DNA of 64,000 bases from Labrenzia sp. CE80 (GCF_009650605.1 NZ_WAJT01000002.1:310001-374000); one strand, 5' to 3'; counted from the stretch's first letter, positions 24,144-33,102 are shown. Program-made: numbers and translations. Notes: a model not told the origin generated them from the letters alone.

Positions 24144-25937
24144 ATGGTCGGAACGGCTCTGACAAGCTCTGACTTTAGAGACCTTGGCCCTGCACCGGGA
24201 AGCGGCCTTCTGGAGCTGGGGGCGCTGGCCAACGCACGTATTTTGTTGATTGACGACAGTCGCTTTGCCCGCAAGACCATCAACGCCATCCTGGCCAATC
24301 ACGGATTTACCAACGTCAAGTTGGCAACTGACGGTGCCGAAGGACTTCATATTGCACTAGAGTGGCAGCCCGAGGTCATTATTACTGACCTTTTCATGCC
24401 TGTGAAAACGGGCTTCGACCTTTGCCGGGAGCTGCGCGAGGAGAGTGCATTTCAGGAAACGCCGATCATTGTTCAGACGTCGTCCGACACTCCGGCACTG
24501 CGCGGCGATGTCTTTGAAGCTGGCGCTTCCGATCTGATCAACAAGCCAATCAATGCGCGCGAACTTCTTAGTCGCATACGCGTGCATCTGGAACGTCTCC
24601 GCCTGATTGAAAGCCTCAAGTCCTATCGCCATCAGATGCGCGAGGAACTGAACTCGGCCAAGGCGATGCAAATGGAGCTTCTGCCGGCTGACCAAACGAT
24701 CCATGAGATGGAGCAGGAATTTCCAGTAAAGTTTGCCTGGCATAGCCAGCCTTGCCAGGGCCTTGCAGGCGATATCTGGGGGGCTGAGAGGCTCGATGAT
24801 TGCCGCATCAGAATATGGAATGCGGACTTCACGGGCCATGGTGTAAAATCGGCACTGAATACTTTCCGGCTCAACACATTTTTGCGGACGTCTTTGAAGG
24901 ATGATCGTCGGGGTCCTGGTGATTGGCTTGCAACCGTCAATGACTTTCTGTGTGAGGTGCTTCCCGTCGGTCAGTTCGCCACCATGCTGTGCTGTGATAT
25001 CGATTTTCGCGAAAATACGATCGATCTGGCGTCGGCAGGAGCACCACAGCCAATCCTTGAAAGGGATGGGCGCAATGAAGTGGCAACCATCGGTGGGATA
25101 CCTTTGGGTATCTCTGAGGGTGTCGTTTTCGACCAAATCCGGCTGCCATTTCCCGTTGGAAGTTGCCTGTTTGCCTACAGTGACGCCCTGACCGAAACAC
25201 CTTCGGCTGAGGACCCGCTTTACGACATGGGGCCCCTGGTCGGCCGGCTTGACGAGCTCACCGACATCAAGTTGTCAAAGCGCCCTGTTGCGCTTGTCGG
25301 CGATCTTGCTGCCGTGGCGCCGGAGGGGCTGGACGACGATCTGACTTTGGTCTTCTTGGAGCATGTGAAGGTCAAGGGTGGACGCGATGACCAGGAGAAC
25401 TCTGGCCAGACCCACCTCGTCAATGAAAAGACTGACGGGCCGGCACCAAGCACTGTGATTTCCCAAGAGACGTTTGTTATTCGGACCATGCAGGATGCCG
25501 AAGAACTCACCAAGAGACTGGCTGCGCAATATCCGGAACCGGATGCGGTCAGCACAGGAATATGGGAGTTGTTAGCCAATGCGATTGAACACGGGAATCT
25601 GGCCATACGCCATGACGAAAAGACAGAACTGCTGCTGGCAAATGAGCTGGACGGTGAAATCGAGTTGAGGCTTTCGCTGCCGGCCTTTCGCGACCGCCGG
25701 GTTCGGGTCGAACTCGAGAAATCCGACAGCCAGATCAAACTCAAGATTGCCGACGAAGGCGAAGGTTTTGACTTTCAGACTTATCTTGACGGCGAGGCTC
25801 GACTGGACGCGCCCAATGGCCGAGGCATCGCGATTGCGCAGAAGCTGTCATTCGACGGCCTTATCTATCGTGGAAAGGGCAACATCGTCGAAGCGATTGT
25901 TGAGCTGTCAAAGGTTGAGCCGATTGATCCCGTCTAG
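24144..25937 (+). CDS. Receiver-PP2C phosphatase-HATPase kinase switch protein
   Basis: A 597-residue three-domain regulator. The receiver (about 30-150) has IDDSRFARKT, phosphoacceptor Asp in VIITDLFMPVKTG, and KPINARE. The SpoIIE/RsbU-like PP2C domain (about 190-415) has metal-binding aspartates in GLAGDIWGA, DFTGHGVKSAL and GLDDDLTLVFL. The RsbW-like HATPase (about 455-590) has WELLANAIEHGN, ADEGEGF and NGRGIAIA. This is the HsbR/RsbU-type layout in which phosphorylation decides whether the STAS partner is dephosphorylated or phosphorylated. Its likely partner is the preceding STAS protein. The end overlaps the convergent phosphonate gene by four bases. Confidence 0.93.
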   Translation: MVGTALTSSDFRDLGPAPGSGLLELGALANARILLIDDSRFARKTINAILANHGFTNVKLATDGAEGLHIALEWQPEVIITDLFMPVKTGFDLCRELREESAFQETPIIVQTSSDTPALRGDVFEAGASDLINKPINARELLSRIRVHLERLRLIESLKSYRHQMREELNSAKAMQMELLPADQTIHEMEQEFPVKFAWHSQPCQGLAGDIWGAERLDDCRIRIWNADFTGHGVKSALNTFRLNTFLRTSLKDDRRGPGDWLATVNDFLCEVLPVGQFATMLCCDIDFRENTIDLASAGAPQPILERDGRNEVATIGGIPLGISEGVVFDQIRLPFPVGSCLFAYSDALTETPSAEDPLYDMGPLVGRLDELTDIKLSKRPVALVGDLAAVAPEGLDDDLTLVFLEHVKVKGGRDDQENSGQTHLVNEKTDGPAPSTVISQETFVIRTMQDAEELTKRLAAQYPEPDAVSTGIWELLANAIEHGNLAIRHDEKTELLLANELDGEIELRLSLPAFRDRRVRVELEKSDSQIKLKIADEGEGFDFQTYLDGEARLDAPNGRGIAIAQKLSFDGLIYRGKGNIVEAIVELSKVEPIDPV

Positions 25938-27448
25938 AATTCGGCCGGGTAAAAATCCCAAACAAGCTTTCTGGCGAGAGTCTCTTCATTGTGGCGCATG
26001 CGCAAACGCAAAAGGTCCGACATGGCCTCCATTTGCACGGAGAGTGTCCCGGCTTGATCCGCAAAATTCGTCGTCGATTGCGTTTCGTTCGGCTTCAGCA
26101 GCAAAGCGGGCAGTGCTTCAAAATGCACATACTGCCAGGTCCCGTCATATCTTGATATCAGGGAGCGATCGCGTCCGTCAGAGCTCACGGTGAGGCCATC
26201 TGGAATGGTCGCGAGCCACCGATAGTCATATTCCCAGATGGCTGCAGAACGCCACTGATCTGTTGCATTTCCTTCGACGAGGGGAAACAGAGAAGCGCCA
26301 TCAGGTGCATGGTTCGGTTCAATATCGAGCAGTTCCAGCAGTGTGGGGAAAATGTCGACCGCGGATGTGAATGAGGTAACTCTGATTGCCTGTTGAACCG
26401 CAGGTGGCTTGATGATCAGCGGGATATGATAGCTTTCCCGGAAGAACCCCCCTTTGCCGAGCATGCAGTGATCGCCCATCATCTCTGCGTGGTCTGAGGT
26501 GAAGATAATCAGGGTGTTTTCGAAATCGCCGGAGGCTTTGAGCTGCTCGAGTATACGACCGATCTGGGCATCGACTTCGGAGATCATCCCAAAATAAAGG
26601 GCCCTTAAACGTCTGAGATCGCGCTGGCTGAGATCACGCGCGAGTCCTTTGGCGCCGGGGAAATGTGAGAGCTTTTGGCTGGCTTGAAGTGCCGCCGCCA
26701 ATGGATGAACTGCGGCTTCGAGGTCAGCAGACGCTGACCCGGCAAAGCTCGCATCATCTTCCGGGTCGTACATCGTGTTGTAGGGTTCTGGCACGCAGAT
26801 CGGCGGATGTGGCCTCAGAAACGAGACATGCGCGAACCAAGCTTCTTGCGGCTCTTGTTCGTCGTGCCAATTCAGAAAGGCCTCGGTGAGAAAAGCTGTC
26901 TGCGTCTCGTTCGCGCGATAACGTGTCGGCGCGAGGGATATCTTTTCACCCGCCTCAGGCTCGACGTGATGAATTGTGTCCAGGCTCCGGCGATCGTAAC
27001 CGCGCGAGGCAAGCCACGAGAGCCAGGGTTTATCATCCTCCGGGAGAGACTGCTGCACTTCAAAACCGGGAAGCGTTCCTTCGTAGCTCTGTAAGTCTGG
27101 ATCGGCACGCGCAAGCGTTCTGGGGTCTGGGGACGTGTCGGTATAGCCAAAGAGAGAGGGCCGATATCCAGCCCGGCGTGCGGCGCGGGCAATGTTGTCG
27201 AACCGGTCATCCAGCGGCGCACCATTCCAAATCACCCTGTGGTTCATCTGGTACAGCCCGGTGTAAAGCGACGCACGCGCCGGTGAACACGGCGCAGTGG
27301 CAGCATAGTGATTTTCGAAGAACGCCCCATGCGTGGCAAGTTCGTCAAGCGCCGGTGTCTTGACAGACGAATGTCCCGCCGCGCCAAGGCAGTCGCCCCG
27401 CCATTGATCTGCCGTGATGAGAAGAATGTTGGGACGGGTGCGCGTCAT
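25934..27448 (-). CDS. Phosphonate monoester hydrolase-like sulfatase-family enzyme
   Basis: A 504-residue alkaline-phosphatase-superfamily enzyme, close to the 514 residues of known phosphonate monoester hydrolases. It has RPNILLITADQWRGDCL with metal-binding Asp, then CSPAR, the CxPxR site where Cys becomes formylglycine. The blocks GLYQMNHRVIWNGAPLDDR and GYTDTSPDPRT, and TSDHAEMMGDH, resemble the PMH group rather than general arylsulfatases. The start overlaps phnX by four bases. With phnX and the FAD oxidoreductase it should act on organophosphonates. A formylglycine-generating enzyme is not in this window. An arylsulfatase side activity is possible. Confidence 0.85.
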   Translation of the reverse strand: MTRTRPNILLITADQWRGDCLGAAGHSSVKTPALDELATHGAFFENHYAATAPCSPARASLYTGLYQMNHRVIWNGAPLDDRFDNIARAARRAGYRPSLFGYTDTSPDPRTLARADPDLQSYEGTLPGFEVQQSLPEDDKPWLSWLASRGYDRRSLDTIHHVEPEAGEKISLAPTRYRANETQTAFLTEAFLNWHDEQEPQEAWFAHVSFLRPHPPICVPEPYNTMYDPEDDASFAGSASADLEAAVHPLAAALQASQKLSHFPGAKGLARDLSQRDLRRLRALYFGMISEVDAQIGRILEQLKASGDFENTLIIFTSDHAEMMGDHCMLGKGGFFRESYHIPLIIKPPAVQQAIRVTSFTSAVDIFPTLLELLDIEPNHAPDGASLFPLVEGNATDQWRSAAIWEYDYRWLATIPDGLTVSSDGRDRSLISRYDGTWQYVHFEALPALLLKPNETQSTTNFADQAGTLSVQMEAMSDLLRLRMRHNEETLARKLVWDFYPAEF

Positions 27449-28227
27449 GCCTGCTCTAGCCTTTCAATCAAGGCTGGGAGGTCTGCCACCGTATCAATGA
27501 CGTGGTCGGCTCCGGCCGCAGTTAGCTTCTCGGTCGCGAACTGACGCAGAGTGTCGACCTCCGCCTCAGGCAGTGCCGCGAGTTCTTCAGGTGTTTTGCC
27601 GGCATAATTGCCGGAAAGCGCCAAGCCTACCGTTACACAACCTGCTGCGACCCCCTCCGCGATTCCCGGCTCGGTATCATCCACCTTGATCACGAGCTCC
27701 GGCGGGTAGGCCACCAGATCAACAAAACACTGGTACATGCCGATCGGTCCTGGTCGTCCCTCGGGAAGGTCGTCCGCACAGATCAGATTGTCCGGCTCAT
27801 ATCCCTGAGCGGCGGCAACCGGCAGCACACGCTCCATGATCGAGCGGGTGTAGCCGGTGGTCGAGCCAATCTTGATGCCGCGTGCTCTTAGCCAGGTGAC
27901 GACTTCCTTCGCTCCGGGGACCAGGGTCGCGAAGTCGGCTACAACTTCCTCATTCATCGGTACGAAGATCTTGTAAACCGCATCAACATCTGCATCTGTC
28001 GGTGCTGCGCCGTGCTTGTCGGTCCATTGGGCCGCAATGTCGGGATCGTCCATCATGGCGCGGATATGATCCCACTTCGGTGCTCCCATGGGAGCGCGCG
28101 CCTGTTCGATCGTCGCTGCAATGCCGAATTTTTCGAAGGCCTTGACGAAAACGCCCATCGGCGCAAAGGAGCCGAAATCAATCATCGTGCCGGCCCAGTC
28201 GAAGATGACAGCCTTGAATTTTGTCAT
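27445..28227 (-). CDS. phnX: Phosphonoacetaldehyde hydrolase
   Basis: A 260-residue HAD-family phosphonatase that splits phosphonoacetaldehyde into acetaldehyde and phosphate. The nucleophile motif FDWAGTMIDFGSFAP is at residues 9-23. The cap-domain MGAPKWDHIRAMM carries the Schiff-base lysine that separates true PhnX from other HAD enzymes. Then come STTGYTRSIM and KVDDTEPGIAEG. ATG 28227 is preceded by AGGA and the conserved region starts at once; the open frame upstream is unconserved. It overlaps the hydrolase downstream and lies 10 bases from the oxidoreductase upstream. Confidence 0.94.
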   Translation of the reverse strand: MTKFKAVIFDWAGTMIDFGSFAPMGVFVKAFEKFGIAATIEQARAPMGAPKWDHIRAMMDDPDIAAQWTDKHGAAPTDADVDAVYKIFVPMNEEVVADFATLVPGAKEVVTWLRARGIKIGSTTGYTRSIMERVLPVAAAQGYEPDNLICADDLPEGRPGPIGMYQCFVDLVAYPPELVIKVDDTEPGIAEGVAAGCVTVGLALSGNYAGKTPEELAALPEAEVDTLRQFATEKLTAAGADHVIDTVADLPALIERLEQA

Positions 28228-28237
28228 GGAGGAGGTC

Positions 28238-29365
28238 CTATCCGAAAAGGTCTTGAATGGTTTCTTCGCCAATGGCGAAAGCAGTTGATGCGCCGCAGCC
28301 GGCTGTCACGACAACGATCCGGGTCGCATCATCCGGTGCGTCGGTAAAGCGCCAGCGGTCTGCTGCAGAAGCATATGTACCGATCCAGGTCTCGCTGACC
28401 TCATAGGGACCAAGGTCAAGAACGGTATCCATTTCTTTTAAGATGAGATTGTTGACACCGTTGTCGATGAACGGGTCAGGCGTTGGGCCGTAGTGATGGC
28501 TGTCCCCCACGACGAGGCTTCCGTCGGAGGATTGGACGACAATCAGGTGAATACCATTTTGCCGACAGGCCGCTTGCTCCTTGTTGAGGAGCTGCTTGAG
28601 AGGTGCCGCTTCTGGCAGATCCGCATAGCCAAGATAGCGCGCCAGACCGAGATCAGACATGACTGCCGTGCCTAATGGCGCTGAATTCTCTGGCTTCACG
28701 CGCAGCATCTGCAATTTGCACCGGGTCACTTCATAAGGCGCAATGCGGTCGGCAAACAGGCTAGTTCCATCATCGCCGGGACAGACAATCACGGTTTCTG
28801 CATGGACGTCGCGACGAGAGGTCACAAGCTTCGGCGTCTCGACCGAGCTGACGCTTGTTTGCCAAAGAAAGTCGACGCCCTTCTCGGCCTCGAGCCAGGA
28901 AGCTATGCGTGGCAAGGCATCTTTGGACTCAACCCGCAGCTCAAAAGGCGAATAAAGCGCAGCCGATATACCGCCCTCGCGCAGGCGAGGAGCTTTTTCC
29001 AGCGCTTGCGCAGGTGTCAACCGCTGGCACTCTGCTCCCATTTCAGTCTGTAAGAATGCGTCTATTACGGCCTCTGCCTCGGGCCTGCGCGCGGTCATGG
29101 TGAGGCCGCGATGCAGGATAGGAATGCCGGCGCTTTCGGCAATCTCCCCCCAGACCGTGCGGCTGCGCATTGCCTTTTGCCAGCAGTCTCCCGCTTGTTG
29201 CCCGGTGATCGTGACGAAGCCGAAGTTGCGGATCGAGGCCCCGTTCGCTGCGGCGTCCCGGTCGATGACAACGACCTTCTTACCTCGATTTGCAGCGGCA
29301 AGTGCGTGCGCGAGGCCGACGATACCGGCTCCGACAACAGCGAGATCGTAACTGTTTGGTTTCAT
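28238..29365 (-). CDS. FAD-dependent oxidoreductase, HpnW/TIGR03364-like
   Basis: A 375-residue amino-acid-oxidase-type flavoprotein. The dinucleotide motif is at the N terminus (LAVVGAGIVGLAHALAAANRGKKVVVIDRD), FGFVTITGQ follows, and the C-terminal FAD contact is in DDATRIVVVTAGCGAST. From memory this group is consistently next to phosphonatase-like genes and is thought to oxidise aminophosphonates to an aldehyde. That suits the phnX directly downstream. ATG 29365 follows GGTGGAGA. The exact substrate (for example 2-aminoethylphosphonate or its N-methyl form) is inferred. Confidence 0.85.
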   Translation of the reverse strand: MKPNSYDLAVVGAGIVGLAHALAAANRGKKVVVIDRDAAANGASIRNFGFVTITGQQAGDCWQKAMRSRTVWGEIAESAGIPILHRGLTMTARRPEAEAVIDAFLQTEMGAECQRLTPAQALEKAPRLREGGISAALYSPFELRVESKDALPRIASWLEAEKGVDFLWQTSVSSVETPKLVTSRRDVHAETVIVCPGDDGTSLFADRIAPYEVTRCKLQMLRVKPENSAPLGTAVMSDLGLARYLGYADLPEAAPLKQLLNKEQAACRQNGIHLIVVQSSDGSLVVGDSHHYGPTPDPFIDNGVNNLILKEMDTVLDLGPYEVSETWIGTYASAADRWRFTDAPDDATRIVVVTAGCGASTAFAIGEETIQDLFG

Positions 29366-29648
29366 GAAGTCTCCACCGAAGAGGGGCGCTATGAGGTGAA
29401 CCTGGCAGTGCAGGAATCTTGCCAAATCGACCGGTATGATCCTGATCGCTTAGCTCACTTAACACGACGGTAATATGATGGCGGCTTAGTTTTCTGTGTC
29501 CTGTCGTTTCGCGCCGAAAAATTGCCTCTTGGCGCCATGCTGTAGCTGACTGCGATCTGGACCCGCTCGCGGCCTTGGCCTATTCCTCCCCTCCAGAAAA
29601 GGGTCAAATGACAGCCACACGGCTCACCCAGAAGGTTCGGGAGAGAGA

Positions 29649-30506
29649 ATGAAAATCTGCACGACAAAGAAGGCGATACGCGAGGAGGTTCGCGAGACAA
29701 GGCGCAAGGGTTTGAGCGTCGCACTCGTGCCGACCATGGGGTTCCTGCATGAGGGGCATCTGTCGCTGGTTCGCGAGGCGGCATCGCAGGCCGACCGTGT
29801 TGTTGTCTCCATCTTTGTCAATCCAACCCAGTTTGGTCCGAATGAGGATCTGAGCTCCTACCCGCGTGATCCCGAGCGTGACTTGAAGCTCTTGCAAGGC
29901 GAGGGCGTTGCAGCTGTCTTCATGCCTGATGTTGGCGAAATGTATGGCGTGGGCGGCGACGCATTTGTCGAGGTGCCGGGCCTTTCAGGCATATTGCAGG
30001 GCGCGCTTCGGCCAGGGCATTTTCGCGGTGTGGCGACGGTTGTGACCAAATTGTTCAATATTGTCGGGCCGGACATCGCTGTTTTTGGCGAAAAAGACTA
30101 CCAGCAACTGGCGCTGATCCGGCAAATGGTTCGCGATCTGGACATGCCGCTTGAGATCTTCGGACATCCAACGGTGCGCGAAGTCGATGGTCTTGCAATG
30201 TCATCGCGCAATGTCCGTTTGGAGCCGGAGCAAAGGGCGGAGGCTCCGGCGTTGAACCGCTCGCTTCTGGCAGCCGATAACGTCGCGCGCATCGGCGGGA
30301 CGGTCGCCGACATGGATGAAGCCGTCAGGAAGGTTCTCTCTGAGGCTACTCTTGGCAAGGTCGAAAGCGTTGATATTCGAGACGCGGAGACACTTGAAAA
30401 ACTGGAAGGTGCGCTGACCAGGCCAGCAGTCGTTCTACTCGCTGTGCGTTTCGGAAAGGTCCTTCTGATTGACCAAAAGGTCATTCATCCAGGAACCAAA
30501 GGGTAA
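29649..30506 (+). CDS. panC: Pantothenate synthetase
   Basis: A 285-residue enzyme joining pantoate and beta-alanine with ATP. It has VPTMGFLHEGHLSLVREA (the HIGH-like motif), FVNPTQFGPNEDLSSYPRD, GHFRGVATVVTKLFNIVGPDIAVFGEKDYQQL, and MSSRNV. Its length and motifs are standard. GGGAGAGAG precedes ATG 29649. panB follows 62 bases later, giving a pantothenate operon divergent from the phosphonate operon. Confidence 0.97.
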   Translation: MKICTTKKAIREEVRETRRKGLSVALVPTMGFLHEGHLSLVREAASQADRVVVSIFVNPTQFGPNEDLSSYPRDPERDLKLLQGEGVAAVFMPDVGEMYGVGGDAFVEVPGLSGILQGALRPGHFRGVATVVTKLFNIVGPDIAVFGEKDYQQLALIRQMVRDLDMPLEIFGHPTVREVDGLAMSSRNVRLEPEQRAEAPALNRSLLAADNVARIGGTVADMDEAVRKVLSEATLGKVESVDIRDAETLEKLEGALTRPAVVLLAVRFGKVLLIDQKVIHPGTKG

Positions 30507-30568
30507 TTGCGCTGGCTCGCTTCAGGGCTTAAATCCGTCGCGACGACGCTTCTTTGAAAGGACGCTCG

Positions 30569-31378
30569 ATGAGTACGCAAAAACCGATCCGCCGTGTCAC
30601 GGTGCCCCAGATTGCAGCGAGAAAGGGAGGCGACCCGATCGTGTCGCTGACCTCTTATCATGCGCATACGGCGGCCATCGTCGACAAATACGCGGATTTC
30701 ATCTTGGTCGGCGACAGCCTGGGCATGGTGATGCACGGCATGGAGTCCACCGTCGGTGTGCCGCTCGATCTGATGATCATGCATGGCAAGGCCGTGGTGC
30801 GCGGCACCCAGCGCGCTTTGATCGTGGTTGATATGCCCTTTGGCACCTACGAAGAAAGCCCTGCCGTCGCGTTCCGCAATGCTGCACGCATCATGAAGGA
30901 AACAGGGTGCGGTGCGGTCAAGCTCGAAGGCGGCAAGCGCATGGCCGAGACCATTCACTTTCTGACCGAGCGGGGCATTCCCGTTATGGCGCATACAGGT
31001 CTGACGCCGCAGTCGAGCCACGTCATGGGGGGCTTCAAGACCCAGGGTCGCGACGAAGACAGCTGGCCGACGCATGAGGAAGACGCCAAGGTGGTGTCCG
31101 AGGCCGGCGCCTTTGCAATCGTGCTGGAAGGAATGGTCGAACCGCTGGCAGCGAAGATCACCAAGCAAATTACCATCCCGACCATTGGTATCGGTGCGTC
31201 GGCAGATTGCGACGGTCAGATCCTGGTGCTTGAAGACATGCTTGGCCTGAACCCGAAACCGCCGAAATTCGTCAAGGTCTACGGCGACCTCGGCAACCAG
31301 ATCGAAAATGCCGTCAAGTCCTACGCAGACGAGGTCAAGGACCGCTCCTTCCCTTCCGCGGCACAAACCTACACGTAA
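30569..31378 (+). CDS. panB: 3-methyl-2-oxobutanoate hydroxymethyltransferase
   Basis: A 269-residue TIM-barrel enzyme that makes ketopantoate from 2-ketoisovalerate and methylenetetrahydrofolate. Diagnostic blocks are SLTSYHAHTAAIVDKYADFILVGDSLGMV, VKLEGGKRMAETI, GIPVMAHTGLTPQSSHVMGG, and TIGIGASADCDGQILVLEDMLGL. ATG 30569 is used because GAAAGGA is well spaced; an ATG five codons earlier overlaps the ribosome site. A terminator follows. Confidence 0.97.
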   Translation: MSTQKPIRRVTVPQIAARKGGDPIVSLTSYHAHTAAIVDKYADFILVGDSLGMVMHGMESTVGVPLDLMIMHGKAVVRGTQRALIVVDMPFGTYEESPAVAFRNAARIMKETGCGAVKLEGGKRMAETIHFLTERGIPVMAHTGLTPQSSHVMGGFKTQGRDEDSWPTHEEDAKVVSEAGAFAIVLEGMVEPLAAKITKQITIPTIGIGASADCDGQILVLEDMLGLNPKPPKFVKVYGDLGNQIENAVKSYADEVKDRSFPSAAQTYT

Positions 31379-31401
31379 GACACGAACACGCAGTCAGTTC
31401 C

Positions 31402-31434
31402 AAAGCCCGCCGAACTTCGGTGGGCTTTTCTTTT
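31402..31434 (+). terminator. Rho-independent terminator of panC-panB
   Basis: GCCCGCCGA and TCGGTGGGC form a 9-bp stem with one G-U pair and a 3-base loop, followed by TTTTCTTTT. Confidence 0.85.
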
Positions 31435-31459
31435 GGCGTAACGGGAAAATTGATCAAAA

Positions 31460-31549
31460 TGGCGGAGAGAGAGGGATTCGAACCCTCGGAACGCTTGCGC
31501 GCTCAACGGTTTTCGAGACCGCCCCGTTCAACCACTCCGGCACCTCTCC
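31460..31549 (-). tRNA. tRNA-Ser (anticodon CGA)
   Basis: Read on the minus strand, the acceptor GGAGAGG pairs with TCTCTCC, followed by G and an encoded CCA. The anticodon loop is CTCGAAA, giving CGA (reads UCG). The T arm has GGTTCGAATCC. The long variable arm (TTGAGCGCGCAAGCGTTCCG) is typical of serine tRNAs. Length is 90 nt including CCA. Confidence 0.95.
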
Positions 31550-32031
31550 GCGGCACTCAAGATAAACGGGTCTCAAGTGGCGCGGAACATAGACAAGGCT
31601 TTTCTGAGCCGCAAGAGCCTGTTGAGTGGTTTTCGCGTTTTTTATCACCGTCGTGAAATGAGCGGAGATTGCCCGGGCAACGCAATCGGTAATATCACGC
31701 GCCAGACAGCGAGAAAGCGCTTTACGGCAAAGCGATAGCAGCCTGGCGCGTCGATGATCGATTGGCTTGAGGTTGGCAGTTAAGCGTTGACTTGCGGTGC
31801 ACCATGCATATAGTGCGCGAGCTTGAAGAGGCGGGATTGGTAACGATTCCGCTCTTTCGCTTTGTTCGAAGGCCTGGCAGGTTTCGGCGGTAACATCCGC
31901 ATAATCCTGTCGCAAAGACCCTGACTGTCCCAAAAGACAAGTTTCTTCCGGGCGCCAACGAACAGCTATCGAACGTATCTGCCGCAAAAATGGTAGGGCG
32001 TAGTAAAAACGAAAAGAAGGACGTGCGAGAC
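31550..32031. other. Gene-free region holding the rplU leader
   Basis: This 482-base stretch lies between the tRNA-Ser gene and rplU. The reading frames in it lack ribosome sites and conserved character. It contains one good promoter candidate at 31787-31814, so the rplU leader would be about 210 bases. That is long enough for structure-based control, but no specific element was recognised. Confidence 0.55.
31787..31814 (+). promoter_or_regulatory. Candidate promoter of rplU-rpmA
   Basis: TTGACT (31787-31792) and TATAGT (31809-31814) with a 16-base spacer are close to the sigma-70 consensus and point towards the ribosomal protein genes. Confidence 0.55.
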
Positions 32032-32655
32032 ATGTTCGCAGTGATCAAGACCGGCGGTAAACAGTACACCGTCGCCGCAGACGATCTTCTGAAGATCGAA
32101 AAACTCGATGCCGAAGCAGGCAGCACCGTCACCTTTGACGAAGTGCTTATGCTCGGCAACGGTGCTGACACGACAGTTGGCGCGCCGCTTGTTGAAGGCG
32201 CCAGCGTTGTTGCTGAAGTGGTTGAGCAGGGTCGTAACCGCAAGATCATCATTTTCAAGAAGCGTCGGCGCCAGAACTCCCGTCGTCGCAATGGCCATCG
32301 CCAGTCCTTCACGCTCGTGAAAGTGACCGACATTCTGGCCGCTGGTGCAAAGCCGGCGAAAAAGGCTGCGCCGAAGAAGGCTGAAGCCAAGAAAGAAGCA
32401 CCGGCAGCTGCAAGCGATGACGCTGTAGCGCCGCTGTTCACCGCACCGGAAGGTAAGGCCGACGATCTGAAGAAGATCTCCGGCGTAGGCCCGGTTCTGG
32501 AGAAGAAGCTGAACGCGCTGGGTATCACCACCTATGCGCAGGTCGCTGCTTTCTCCGCTGACGATATCGCCCGCGTCGACGATGCCTTGAGTTTCAAGGG
32601 CCGCATCGAGCGCGACAACTGGCTTGAGCAGGCCAAGGAACTGGCTGGCGAATAA
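32032..32655 (+). CDS. rplU: Ribosomal protein L21 with C-terminal helix-hairpin-helix extension
   Basis: A 207-residue protein, about twice the usual 103. Residues 1-103 are L21 (MFAVIKTGGKQYTVA, then KKRRRQNSRRRNGHRQSFTLVKV). An Ala/Lys/Pro-rich linker follows (about 104-140), then a domain with DDLKKISGVGPVLEKKLNALGI and GRIERDNWLEQAKELA. That resembles the C-terminal domain of NuoE in Hyphomicrobiales and helix-hairpin-helix modules. The extension is, from memory, common in this order; its function is unknown. ATG 32032 starts the conserved sequence; an open frame 14 codons upstream is unconserved. rpmA follows. Confidence 0.95.
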   Translation: MFAVIKTGGKQYTVAADDLLKIEKLDAEAGSTVTFDEVLMLGNGADTTVGAPLVEGASVVAEVVEQGRNRKIIIFKKRRRQNSRRRNGHRQSFTLVKVTDILAAGAKPAKKAAPKKAEAKKEAPAAASDDAVAPLFTAPEGKADDLKKISGVGPVLEKKLNALGITTYAQVAAFSADDIARVDDALSFKGRIERDNWLEQAKELAGE

Positions 32656-32704
32656 TCGCTGCCATCCGGTCTGAACAACACTTTTAGGAACGAGGAGCAC
32701 CCTC

Positions 32705-32974
32705 ATGGCACATAAAAAGGCAGGCGGTTCGTCACGCAACGGTCGCGATTCCGCTGGTCGCCGTCTTGGCATCAAGAAGTATGGCGGCGAAGCCGTGATC
32801 CCGGGCAACATCATTGCGCGCCAGCGTGGCACGCAATGGCATCCGGGCACGGGCGTTGGCATGGGCAAGGACCACACAATCTTCGCAACGGTCGAAGGCA
32901 AGGTGGAATTCCAGGCCAAAGCCAACAAGCGAACCTTCATTAACGTGCTTCCAGTGGCGGAAGCAGCGGAGTAA
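32705..32974 (+). CDS. rpmA: Ribosomal protein L27
   Basis: An 89-residue large-subunit protein reaching the peptidyl-transferase centre. The start MAHKKAGGSSRNGRDSAGRRLG is diagnostic, and GGEAVIPGNIIARQRGT and HTIFATVEGKVEF follow. GAGGAG precedes ATG 32705. No N-terminal cleavage extension of the Firmicutes type is present. Confidence 0.97.
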   Translation: MAHKKAGGSSRNGRDSAGRRLGIKKYGGEAVIPGNIIARQRGTQWHPGTGVGMGKDHTIFATVEGKVEFQAKANKRTFINVLPVAEAAE

Positions 32975-33046
32975 AGCCGACGTGTTATCGAAAACCGCCG
33001 GCGCCTCATAGCCCCGGCGGTTCAAGATGAACCGGTCAAAGTTCAA

Positions 33047-33079
33047 GGGGAGATGGGGCGCCATCTCCCCTTTTTCTTT
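33047..33079 (+). terminator. Rho-independent terminator of rplU-rpmA
   Basis: GGGGAGATGG (33047-33056), loop GGCG, CCATCTCCCC (33061-33070), then TTTTTCTTT. It is a perfect 10-bp stem. A second 9-bp hairpin without a T tract sits just before it at 32993-33022. Confidence 0.92.
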
Positions 33080-33102
33080 GAATTTTGACTGGAGTTGGAA
33101 AC

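Noticed and set aside
31454..31987. 177-residue minus-strand frame over tRNA-Ser and the rplU leader
   Set aside because: Covers the tRNA itself and has no conserved protein features.
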